The position numbers and the translations under genes are program-made. This document shows positions 1 to 6,368 of a stretch of DNA of 15,309 bases, in pieces. The notes under the pieces are model-generated. The model was not told where the DNA came from, searched no databases, and saw nothing but the letters and a program-made list of their open reading frames with translations. The stretch's first letter is position 1. Every line of letters starts with the position of its first letter. Source of the DNA: Solirubrobacteraceae bacterium (lineage in GTDB: Bacteria > Actinomycetota > Thermoleophilia > Solirubrobacterales > Solirubrobacteraceae); assembly GCA_025935735.1 (NCBI GenBank), contig JAICUS010000071.1, forward strand, positions 1-15,309, in the 5' to 3' direction.

Positions 1-558
1 GTGCTGTGGGAGATCCGCCAGGCGCTCGGCCGCCACGACATGCTGATCTCCGACGTCGGCCTGCACAAGCTGTGGATCGCCCGCATGTTCCCCGCCCACG
101 AGCCCAACACGGTGCTGATCGCCAACGGCCTGGCGGGGATGGGGATCGCGCTGCCGACGGCGATCGCCGCCAAGCTCGTCAACCCGGGCCTGAACGTGGT
201 GACGGTCAACGGCGACGGCGGCTTCCTGATGAACTGCCAGGAGCTGGAGACCGCTGTGCGGTTGCGCACGCCGATCGTCAACGTGATCTGGGAGAACGCC
301 CAGTTCGGCTCGATCGTGTGGAAGCAGGACAAGAAGTTCGGCCGCCACTTCGGCACGGACTTCACCAACCCGGACTTCGTCAAGCTGGCGGACGCCTTCG
401 GCATGCCGGCCTGGCGCTGCGAGGAGGTCGAGGACCTCGGACGGCACCTGCGGCACGCGCTGTCGCTCGAGCTCCCGAGCCTGATCGTGGTCCCGATCGA
501 CTACTCGCTCGACGTGTCCATCTCGGAGGAGCTCGGAACGGAGACTGTGGCGGCATGA
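1..558 (+). CDS. Acetolactate synthase-like ThDP-dependent enzyme, C-terminal part (5' end outside window)
   Basis: The reading frame is open at the first base, so this is the C-terminal 185 residues of a protein that in this family is about 550 long. It is the pyrophosphate-binding domain of ThDP-dependent decarboxylases/synthases. The cofactor motif is visible as G-D-G at residues 71-73, followed 26 residues later by Asn99 in W-E-N. The stretches E-L-E-T-A-V-R-L and the C-terminal V-P-I-D-Y-S resemble catabolic acetolactate synthase (AlsS) more than pyruvate oxidase or benzoylformate decarboxylase. The product could be acetolactate from two pyruvates, but ThDP enzymes annotated this way can also decarboxylate 2-oxoglutarate. 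The stop codon overlaps the next gene's ATG by 4 bases (555-558), so the two are translationally coupled. The superfamily is certain; the substrate is not. Confidence 0.9.
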   Translation: MLWEIRQALGRHDMLISDVGLHKLWIARMFPAHEPNTVLIANGLAGMGIALPTAIAAKLVNPGLNVVTVNGDGGFLMNCQELETAVRLRTPIVNVIWENAQFGSIVWKQDKKFGRHFGTDFTNPDFVKLADAFGMPAWRCEEVEDLGRHLRHALSLELPSLIVVPIDYSLDVSISEELGTETVAA

Positions 559-2018
559 CAGCGACCCAGGAGAAGAGCATCGTCGACGGCGTGCCGCGCG
601 GGCTGTTCATCGGCGGCGAGTGGCGCGACGCGAGCGGCGGCGGCACCCTCGACATCGAGGATCCGTCGACCGGCGAGGCGATCGCCTCGGTCGCCGACGC
701 GACGCCCGACGACGCCAAGGCCGCGGTGGATGCGTGCTGCGCGGCGCAGGAGGAGTGGGCGGCGCACCCGCCGCGCGAGCGCGGGGAGATCCTGCGCCGG
801 GCCTTCGAGGCGCTGTCGGAGCGCGCGGACGACCTGGCCGTGCTGATGACGCTCGAGATGGGCAAGCCGGTGGCCGAGTCCAAGGCGGAGATCGCCTACG
901 CCGCGGAGTTCTTCCGCTGGTTCGCCGAGGAGGCCGTGCGCATCGAGGGCCGCTTCGGCACCGCGCCCAACGGCGTCGGCCGGCTGATCACCATGAAGCA
1001 GCCGGTCGGGCCGTGCTACGCGATCACGCCGTGGAACTTCCCGATGGCCATGGGCACGCGCAAGATCGGCCCGGCGGTCGCCGCCGGCTGCACGATGGTC
1101 ATCAAGCCCGCGCAGCAGACGCCGCTGTCGATGCTCGCGCTGGCCAAGATCCTCGAGGAGGCGGGGCTGCCCGGCGGCGTGCTCAACGTCGTCACGTCGT
1201 CGTCTTCCTCGGCGGTTTCCAAGCCGATCATCGGCGACCCGCGGCTGCGCAAGCTCACCTTCACCGGCTCGACCGAGGTGGGGAAGATGCTGGTCGAGCA
1301 GTCGGCGGGGAACCTGCTGCGCACGTCGATGGAGCTGGGCGGCAACGCGCCGTTCCTCGTGTTCGCCGACGCCGACGTGGACGCGGCGGTCGAGGGCGCG
1401 GTGATCGCCAAGATGCGCAACATCGGCGAGGCGTGCACGGCGGCCAACCGCTTCCACGTGGCCGACAAGGTGGCGGACGAGTTCGCCTCCAAGCTGGCGG
1501 ACAAGCTGCGGGGGATGAAGGTCGGCCGCGGGACCGAGGAGGACGTGAAGGTCGGCCCGCTGATCGACGACGACCAGCGCTCCAAGGTGGCCGAGCTGGT
1601 GCAGGACGCGACGTCCAAGGGCGCCGAGGTGCTGCTCGGCGGCTCCAAGCGCGACGGCGCGGGCTACTTCTTCGACCCGACGGTGCTCACCGGGATCAGC
1701 GGCGAGGCGCGGCTCTTGCGCGAGGAGATCTTCGGCCCGGTGGCGCCGGTCGTGGGCTTCGACGACGAGGACGCGGCGATCGCCGCGGCCAACGACACCG
1801 AGTACGGCCTGGTGGCCTACGTCTACACGTCGGATCTGAAGCGGGCATTCCGGGTGTGCGAGCGGCTGCAGACCGGCATGGTCGGCCTCAACCAGGGGAT
1901 GGTCTCCAACGCGGCGGCGCCGTTCGGCGGCGTCAAGCAGTCCGGCTTCGGCCGCGAGGGCGGCCGCGAGGGCATCGACGAGTACCTCTCGGTCAAGTAC
2001 GTCGCGATGGCGATGTGA
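555..2018 (+). CDS. gabD: NAD(P)-dependent aldehyde dehydrogenase, succinate-semialdehyde dehydrogenase type
   Basis: A 487-residue protein, the normal length for this family, oxidising an aldehyde to the acid with NAD(P)+. The oxyanion Asn is N161 in P-W-N-F-P, the general base is Glu260 in M-E-L-G-G-N, and the nucleophile is Cys294 in G-E-A-C-T-A-A-N. F-T-G-S-T and E-E-I-F-G-P-V follow in the usual order. Residue spacing closely matches E. coli GabD (Glu254, Cys288), so succinate semialdehyde is the best guess; other semialdehydes are possible. The ATG at 555 sits in an ATGA overlap with the upstream ThDP enzyme, and the stop overlaps the GTG of pdxH in a GTGA (2015-2018), giving a co-translated trio. 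A run of five Ser codons (about 1195-1212) precedes the S-K-P-I-I-G-D-P segment; it lies where the family is variable. Confidence 0.93.
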   Translation: MTATQEKSIVDGVPRGLFIGGEWRDASGGGTLDIEDPSTGEAIASVADATPDDAKAAVDACCAAQEEWAAHPPRERGEILRRAFEALSERADDLAVLMTLEMGKPVAESKAEIAYAAEFFRWFAEEAVRIEGRFGTAPNGVGRLITMKQPVGPCYAITPWNFPMAMGTRKIGPAVAAGCTMVIKPAQQTPLSMLALAKILEEAGLPGGVLNVVTSSSSSAVSKPIIGDPRLRKLTFTGSTEVGKMLVEQSAGNLLRTSMELGGNAPFLVFADADVDAAVEGAVIAKMRNIGEACTAANRFHVADKVADEFASKLADKLRGMKVGRGTEEDVKVGPLIDDDQRSKVAELVQDATSKGAEVLLGGSKRDGAGYFFDPTVLTGISGEARLLREEIFGPVAPVVGFDDEDAAIAAANDTEYGLVAYVYTSDLKRAFRVCERLQTGMVGLNQGMVSNAAAPFGGVKQSGFGREGGREGIDEYLSVKYVAMAM

Positions 2019-2590
2019 GCGACCCGCTCGCGCAGCTCCGCGACTGGTACGAGCACGCCGTGGCCGCCGGGCTCCCGGAGCCCGAGGCCATGGCGCTCGC
2101 CACCGCCACGCCCGCGGGCGCGCCGTCGGTGCGGTTCGTGCTGCTCAAGGGCGTCGACGCGCGCGGCGTCGAGTTCTACACCAACTACGAGAGCCGCAAG
2201 GCGCGCGAGCTGGCGGCCAATCCGCAGGCCGCGCTGGCCATCCTCTGGCGCCCGCAGCAGCGCCAGGTGCGCCTGGAGGGCACGGTCGAGCGCCTGACCG
2301 CCGAGGAGTCCGACGCCTACTTCGCCACCCGCGCCCGCCTGAGCCGGATCGGCGCCTGGGCCTCCCAGCAGAGCACGGAGATCCCGGACCGGCACTTCCT
2401 CGAGGCCCGCGTGGCCGAGTTCGAGGCCCGCTACCCGGGCGACGACGTCCCCCGCCCGGACCACTGGGGCGGCTACGTCCTGCGCCCCCACGCGATCGAG
2501 TTCTGGCAGGGCCGCCCGAACCGCCTCCACGACCGCGAGGTCTTCACCCACGGCCCCACGGGCTGGACCTCCAGCCGCCTGAGCCCCTAA
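2015..2590 (+). CDS. pdxH: Pyridoxamine/pyridoxine 5'-phosphate oxidase
   Basis: This is a 191-residue FMN enzyme that oxidises pyridoxine or pyridoxamine 5'-phosphate to PLP with O2. Family blocks appear in order: R-F-V-L-L-K-G (40-46), F-Y-T-N-Y-E-S-R-K (54-62), W-R-P-Q-Q-R-Q-V-R-L-E-G (78-89), A-S-Q-Q-S (116-120), W-G-G-Y (151-154), E-F-W-Q-G-R-P-N-R-L-H-D-R (162-174) and the C-terminal R-L-S-P. The GTG at 2015 was chosen because it makes a GTGA overlap with the dehydrogenase stop and places the conserved region at the right distance. The protein lacks only the 25-30 residue N-terminal tail of the E. coli enzyme. The same frame is open further upstream, but that is the shadow of the dehydrogenase. 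The TAA stop forms the first three bases of the palindrome at 2588-2608. Confidence 0.93.
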   Translation: MSDPLAQLRDWYEHAVAAGLPEPEAMALATATPAGAPSVRFVLLKGVDARGVEFYTNYESRKARELAANPQAALAILWRPQQRQVRLEGTVERLTAEESDAYFATRARLSRIGAWASQQSTEIPDRHFLEARVAEFEARYPGDDVPRPDHWGGYVLRPHAIEFWQGRPNRLHDREVFTHGPTGWTSSRLSP

Positions 2591-2608
2591 AGGGGACAGT
2601 CCCCTTTA
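2588..2608 (+). terminator. Perfect palindrome over the pdxH stop codon, probable terminator hairpin
   Basis: Two 10-base arms, TAAAGGGGAC and GTCCCCTTTA, are exact reverse complements around a single central A. The left arm begins with the pdxH stop codon. In RNA, the A-A-A-G-G-G-G/C-C-C-C-U-U-U stem with a five-base loop is followed by a pyrimidine-rich tail (AUCUUUCU), as in an intrinsic terminator. A related copy lies 43 bases downstream, so it may instead be one unit of a dispersed palindromic repeat family. Confidence 0.65.
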
Positions 2609-2651
2609 TCTTTCTCGCGGCCCCGTGCGGCGGCCGCGGGCGCTGCGGGCG

Positions 2652-2680
2652 AACCTAAGGGGGACAGTCCCCTTTAGGTT
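2652..2680 (+). repeat. Second, longer copy of the GGGGACAGTCCCC palindrome
   Basis: Arms AACCTAAGGGGGAC and GTCCCCTTTAGGTT flank a central A and pair over 14 positions with one mismatch (G2659 against T2673). That mismatch is a permissible G-U pair in a + strand transcript but a C-A clash in the - strand transcript. The core GGGGACAGTCCCCTTTA is identical to the copy at 2588-2608. The 43 bases between the copies are GC-rich and hold no gene. TAGGTT at 2675-2680 has a TAnnnT form and could serve as a -10 box for the sigma factor gene. Confidence 0.7.
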
Positions 2681-2708
2681 TCAGGGGGCGGGAGGGGTGA
2701 TCTCCCTG

Positions 2709-3215
2709 ATGTTCCGGCGAGGGGGATCTCGGGAGGCTCGGCGGGTGCTCGAACTCGCCCCCGCTCACCTGGATGCCATGCGGCGCACCGCCCGCGCCCT
2801 CGCCGACACGCCCGAGGAGGCCGACGACCTCGTGCAGGACACGCTCGTGCGGGTCCTTGCCCGCCCGCGGGACGTCGAGGCCGCCGGGCCGTACCTGCTG
2901 CAGGCGCTGCGCAATACGCACGTGTCCACCATCCGGGCCCGCGGCCGCCGGCCGCGCACCACGGCGCTGGAGCCCGAGGACACGCGGCTCGTGGCCTCCG
3001 CCGCGCTCGAGCCGGCCGCGGTCGTGGCCTCGCGCGAGGTGATCGGCGCGATCGCCGCGCTGCCGGCCGAGCAGCGCGACGTGGTCGCCGCCGTCGACGT
3101 CGCCGGATTCGCTTACCGCGAGGCGGCGGCCCGCCTGCGGATCCCCGTCGGGACGGTCATGAGCCGGCTGCACCGCGGGCGCGCGCGGCTACGGCTGCAC
3201 GCTGTCGCCGCGTGA
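2709..3215 (+). CDS. ECF (sigma-70 family) RNA polymerase sigma factor
   Basis: A 168-residue extracytoplasmic-function sigma factor. Region 2 spans about residues 18-82, with A-D-T-P-E-E-A-D-D-L-V-Q-D-T (32-45) and the W-equivalent helix P-Y-L-L-Q-A-L-R-N. Region 4 spans about 108-165, with L-P-A-E-Q-R-D-V (118-125) and the helix-turn-helix ending V-G-T-V-M-S-R-L-H-R-G-R. The ATG at 2709 was chosen because GGGAGGGG lies 11 bases upstream and the protein then begins like other ECF factors. GTG at 2697 is an in-frame alternative, and a still earlier ATG at 2625 would translate the palindrome and is unlikely. No anti-sigma gene lies beside it. The 3' end overlaps the convergent EamA transporter by 59 bases. 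Its regulon is unknown. Confidence 0.88.
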   Translation: MFRRGGSREARRVLELAPAHLDAMRRTARALADTPEEADDLVQDTLVRVLARPRDVEAAGPYLLQALRNTHVSTIRARGRRPRTTALEPEDTRLVASAALEPAAVVASREVIGAIAALPAEQRDVVAAVDVAGFAYREAAARLRIPVGTVMSRLHRGRARLRLHAVAA

Positions 3216-4080
3216 CCGCCGCCGAGACGAGCCCGGCGAGGATGCAGGCCACGCCGGCCAGCTGCAGCGCCGACGGGTCCTGACCCAGCAGCACCGCGCC
3301 GAGCGCCACCGAGGCCACCGGCTGGATGGTCAGCGTCAGCGACGTCAGCGCCGCCGGCAGCCGCGGCAGCGACACCGTGATCAGCAGCCAGCCCAGCACC
3401 TGCGACGTGAGCGCCAGGACGATCAGCCAGCCGGCGCTCGGCCAGCGCGGCACGAGGTCGCCCTCGCCCAGCACGACGTCGGCGGCCACCGACGTCAAGG
3501 CGCACACCAGCGTCATGTCGAACAGCGGCCCGGCGGGCCGGCGCAGGTCGCGGCTGCCCTGGCGCTGGATGAGCAGGAAGATCGCGTACGTCAGCCCGGT
3601 CAGCATGCCGAAGAGCACGCCGCGCGGCGGGTTCGCGCCGTAGGCGCCGGACTCCAGGACGCCGCTCACGAGCACGACGCCGAGGCAGACCAGCGGCAGC
3701 GCACGCCGGATCTGCGGCGGCACCGGCTCGCGCAGCGCCACCAGCGCCAGGAACGGCACGAACACGACCTGGGTGTTGCCCAGCACGGTTGAGAGACCGG
3801 CGCCGACGTCCGCGATCGCGTGGTGCCAGGTGATCAGGTCCGCGGCGAAGAAGACGCCGGCGAGCAGGGCGACCCGGCGCTCGCGCCACGTCCGCGGGCC
3901 GAATCGACGGTCCTCCCACGCGGCCAGCGCGCCCAGCACCGGCAGCGCGTACGCGCAGCGGTACACCGCGGCCGCGGCGGGCGAGACGTCCGCCTCCTCG
4001 ACGAGGATCGCCGAGAACGCGATCACCAGCGCGCCGGCCACGGCGGCCAGCACCGGCCGCTCGCCCGCGCCGCTGGTCAT
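3157..4080 (-). CDS. EamA/DMT-family membrane transporter
   Basis: A 307-residue inner-membrane protein with about ten hydrophobic helices in two homologous EamA halves, the normal length and layout for the drug/metabolite transporter superfamily (RhaT/YdcZ-like exporters). Recognisable pieces are the A-A-A-V-Y-R-C-A-Y segment near residue 38, A-L-R-E-P-V-P in the first half, and I-Q-P-V-A-S-V-A-L-G-A-V-L-L-G-Q in the second half. The substrate cannot be told. The ATG at 4080 forms an ATGA overlap (4077-4080) with the acetyltransferase stop, so it is the third gene of a fumC-GNAT-EamA run. Its last about 19 codons, rich in Arg and Ala, lie opposite the 3' end of the sigma factor gene. Confidence 0.9.
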   Translation of the reverse strand: MTSGAGERPVLAAVAGALVIAFSAILVEEADVSPAAAAVYRCAYALPVLGALAAWEDRRFGPRTWRERRVALLAGVFFAADLITWHHAIADVGAGLSTVLGNTQVVFVPFLALVALREPVPPQIRRALPLVCLGVVLVSGVLESGAYGANPPRGVLFGMLTGLTYAIFLLIQRQGSRDLRRPAGPLFDMTLVCALTSVAADVVLGEGDLVPRWPSAGWLIVLALTSQVLGWLLITVSLPRLPAALTSLTLTIQPVASVALGAVLLGQDPSALQLAGVACILAGLVSAAVTRRQRAAVAARARGAAGS

Positions 4081-4763
4081 CCGGCGATGCAGGCGGTGCC
4101 GATGCGGCTGAAGCCGAGGCGCCCGTACACGCGGGCGATCTCCTCGCTGCCGGCCGACAGGAAGACGAGCCGCGCGCCGTGGGCGAGCGCGTCCTCCACC
4201 AGCGCGCGGGTGACCGCAGCGCCGAAGCCGCGCCGGCGGGCGGACGGCAGCGTGGCCACGCCGACGATCTCCGTCACCTCGCCCACCGGCTGGTGGGAGC
4301 CGACGGCCACCGGCCCGTCCTCGGTCTCCGCCACGGCCATGACAGTCAGGCGCCGGCGCAGCCGCTCGCGGAGGAACTCGAGCGCCGTGGGCTTGACCGC
4401 AGCGTCGCGCTCGGCCGGCCCCTGGGGCCCCACCGCGGTTCCGGCAGCCTTGAAGCCGATGTCCGCCACGGCCCGCGCCGGCCCGACCGCGGGGTCGTCG
4501 GCGTCCAGGATCCGCACGGCCGACGTGTCGACCACGCGCGGGATCGTCAGCTCCATCAGCGGCGCCTCCAGGACCGGCAACCCGGTGGCCCGGACGGCGT
4601 CGATCAGCGCGGGCGCGAGGTCGTGGAGCCATTCCAGCGCCTCCGGCTGGGCCAGCTCGCGCATCCGCCCGCGCACGGCCTCGACCGCCGCCGGCGTGAA
4701 GTAGCCGCCGCCCTCGCCGCCCAGCCGCGGCCGCGCGTAGTACGGCCACGGCCCGGTGCCCAC
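4077..4763 (-). CDS. GNAT-family N-acetyltransferase
   Basis: The GTG at 4763 gives 228 residues. The C-terminal GNAT domain has the acetyl-CoA motif A as V-A-T-L-P-S-A-R-R-R-G-F-G-A (169-182), then A-R-V-Y-G-R-L-G-F (210-218) near the C-terminus. The N-terminal half, W-P-Y-Y-A-R-P (6-12) and a helical region, is not part of the minimal fold. The acceptor substrate is unknown. Sequence upstream of 4763 stays open in frame and reads like coding DNA (I-D-A-Y-C-D-A-A-P then G-P-F-T-L-F-V), with G or C in almost every third codon position, back to the fumC stop. So the true start may be a CTG at 4856 or an ATC at 4835; no ATG, GTG or TTG exists there. The gene lies directly downstream of fumC and overlaps the transporter start by 4 bases. 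Confidence 0.87.
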   Translation of the reverse strand: MGTGPWPYYARPRLGGEGGGYFTPAAVEAVRGRMRELAQPEALEWLHDLAPALIDAVRATGLPVLEAPLMELTIPRVVDTSAVRILDADDPAVGPARAVADIGFKAAGTAVGPQGPAERDAAVKPTALEFLRERLRRRLTVMAVAETEDGPVAVGSHQPVGEVTEIVGVATLPSARRRGFGAAVTRALVEDALAHGARLVFLSAGSEEIARVYGRLGFSRIGTACIAG

Positions 4764-4845
4764 AAACAGCGTGAACGGGCCGTGCTCCTCGGTCCGCGCC
4801 GCCGAGCGCGGCGCGGCGTCGCAGTACGCGTCGATGCTCTCGAGC

Positions 4846-6180
4846 TCAGGCGGCAGAGGAGCCCGCCGCGATCTTGCGCAGGTCGAGCGCCTTGTCGAGC
4901 GTCTCCTCGTCCACGCCGTGCTCGCGCGCCACCTCGCGCAGCGTGCGCCCGCTCGCGGACGCGTCCTTGACGATCTCGGTCGCCTTGTCGTAGCCGATGA
5001 ACGGGTTCAGCGCGGTGGCCACGGCGAGCGTGCCCTCGGCCGAGCGCTCGCAGCCCTCGAGGTTGGCCTCGATGCCGTCGACGCACTTCTCCGCCAGCAG
5101 CGACGCCGCGCTGGTCAGCAGGTGGATCGACTGCAGCAGGTTGCGGGCCATCAGCGGGATCCGCACGTTGAGCTCGAACTGGCCCTGCAGGCCGCCGATG
5201 GCGATCGCCGCGTCGTTGCCGATCACCTGCGCGCCGACCTGCAGCACGACCTCGGGCATCACCGGGTTGACCTTGCCCGGCATGATCGAGGAGCCCTTCT
5301 GCAGCTCGGGCAGGAACAGCTCGCCGATGCCCGCCCGCGGGCCGGAGCCCATCAGCGCGAGGTCGCCGGCGATCTTGGTCAGCGACACCGCGATCACCTT
5401 CAGGGCGCCCGAGAGCTCGACCAGCGCGTCGCGGTTGCCCTGAGCCTCGAACGGGTCCTCGGGCGGCGAGATCGTCAGCCCGGTGTCGGCGGCAATCCGG
5501 TCGCGCACGCCCGCGGCGAACTCCGGGTGGGTGTTCAGCCCGGTGCCGGTGGCGGTGCCGCCGAGCGGGATCTGCGCCACCTGCGGCAGCGCGTTCTTCA
5601 CCCGGCGGCCACCCAGGCGCACCTGCGCGGCGTAGCCGGAGAACTCCTGGCCGAGCGTGACCGGAACCGCGTCCATGAGGTGCGTGCGGCCGGACTTGAC
5701 GATGTCCTTGAACTCCTCGGCCTTGCGGGCGAACGAGGCCTCGAGCTTCTCCAGCGCGGGCAGCAGCGAGTTCGTCGCCTCGTCGAGCGCGGCCAGGTGC
5801 ACCGCGGACGGGAAGACGTCGTTGGACGACTGCCCCATGTTCACGTGGTCGTTGGCGTGCGTGCCGTCGCCGGCGATCGTGGCGATGACCTCGTTGGCGT
5901 TCATGTTCGACGAGGTCCCGGAGCCGGTCTGGAAGACGTCGATCGGGAACTGGTCGTCGTGGCGGCCCGCGGCGATCTCGTCGCCGGCGGCGGCGATCTT
6001 CTCGGCGCGCTCGGCGTCGAGCAGGCCGAGGTCGGCGTTCACCCGCGCGGCGGCGCCCTTGATCCGCCCCAGCCAGCGCACGACGGGCAGCGGGACGCGC
6101 TCGCCCGAGACGGGGAAGTTCGCCACCGCCTTGCGGGTCTCCCCGCCCCACAGCTCGTGAGTCGTCTCCTGCACGCCCAT
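4846..6180 (-). CDS. fumC: Class II fumarate hydratase
   Basis: A 444-residue enzyme that interconverts fumarate and malate in the citric acid cycle as a cytosolic homotetramer. The superfamily signature G-S-S-I-M-P-G-K-V-N-P carries the catalytic Ser297; G-S-G-T-S-S-N-M-N-A-N-E is at 86-97, and His167 lies in R-T-H-L-M-D-A. Offsets from E. coli FumC (H188, S318) are a constant 21, which supports fumarase over aspartase or argininosuccinate lyase. The ATG at 6180 was chosen over longer in-frame options because AGGAG (6192-6188) stands 7 bases upstream. The length is slightly shorter than the E. coli enzyme at the N-terminus. It is the first gene of a - strand run with the GNAT and EamA genes. 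Confidence 0.95.
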   Translation of the reverse strand: MGVQETTHELWGGETRKAVANFPVSGERVPLPVVRWLGRIKGAAARVNADLGLLDAERAEKIAAAGDEIAAGRHDDQFPIDVFQTGSGTSSNMNANEVIATIAGDGTHANDHVNMGQSSNDVFPSAVHLAALDEATNSLLPALEKLEASFARKAEEFKDIVKSGRTHLMDAVPVTLGQEFSGYAAQVRLGGRRVKNALPQVAQIPLGGTATGTGLNTHPEFAAGVRDRIAADTGLTISPPEDPFEAQGNRDALVELSGALKVIAVSLTKIAGDLALMGSGPRAGIGELFLPELQKGSSIMPGKVNPVMPEVVLQVGAQVIGNDAAIAIGGLQGQFELNVRIPLMARNLLQSIHLLTSAASLLAEKCVDGIEANLEGCERSAEGTLAVATALNPFIGYDKATEIVKDASASGRTLREVAREHGVDEETLDKALDLRKIAAGSSAA

Positions 6181-6187
6181 GTCCACG

Positions 6188-6192
6188 CTCCT
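6188..6192 (-). promoter_or_regulatory. Ribosome binding site of fumC
   Basis: AGGAG, 7 bases before the ATG at 6180. It is one of the few clear Shine-Dalgarno sequences in the window and fixes the fumC start against the upstream in-frame codons. Confidence 0.7.
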
Positions 6193-6208
6193 GAAAGGTT
6201 TGGCGGAC

Positions 6209-6214
6209 ACGCTA
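6209..6214 (-). promoter_or_regulatory. Possible -10 box of the fumC operon
   Basis: TAGCGT on the - strand (6214 to 6209) fits the actinobacterial TAnnnT form and lies 28 bases before the ATG, so a transcript would include the AGGAG. It overlaps the 8-base palindrome CGCTAGCG (6210-6217). I see no convincing -35 box. Confidence 0.35.
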
Positions 6215-6368
6215 GCGCTCGGGGTGTGCCGCGAAAGTTCCGGATGACGGCCGGGCGCGCGAGCAGTAGCTTTCCCCGCGCGAATGTCCGTTGAATCTTC
6301 ACCAATCGGGTGCCGTGGCCGCGTGACGTCGACCGGCGGCATCCGTCCCGGGCGCACCGGTGAGATGA

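Noticed and set aside
1195..1212. Run of Ser codons with T in some third positions in the aldehyde dehydrogenase
   Set aside because: It lies at a variable loop of the family, the frame and length are normal on both sides, and there is no sign of insertion.
2625..2708. N-terminal extension of the sigma factor through the palindrome
   Set aside because: The extra residues are unlike ECF proteins and would translate a repeat element; a good ribosome binding sequence precedes 2709.
4756..6294. A 512-residue + strand open frame opposite fumC
   Set aside because: Low-complexity shadow; fumC on the - strand carries the catalytic signatures and a Shine-Dalgarno sequence.
6193..6368. Gene content in the gap between fumC and the flotillin remnant
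   Set aside because: Only the possible fumC promoter and the CGCTAGCG palindrome are seen; the open frame from 6284 has no coding character before the flotillin part.
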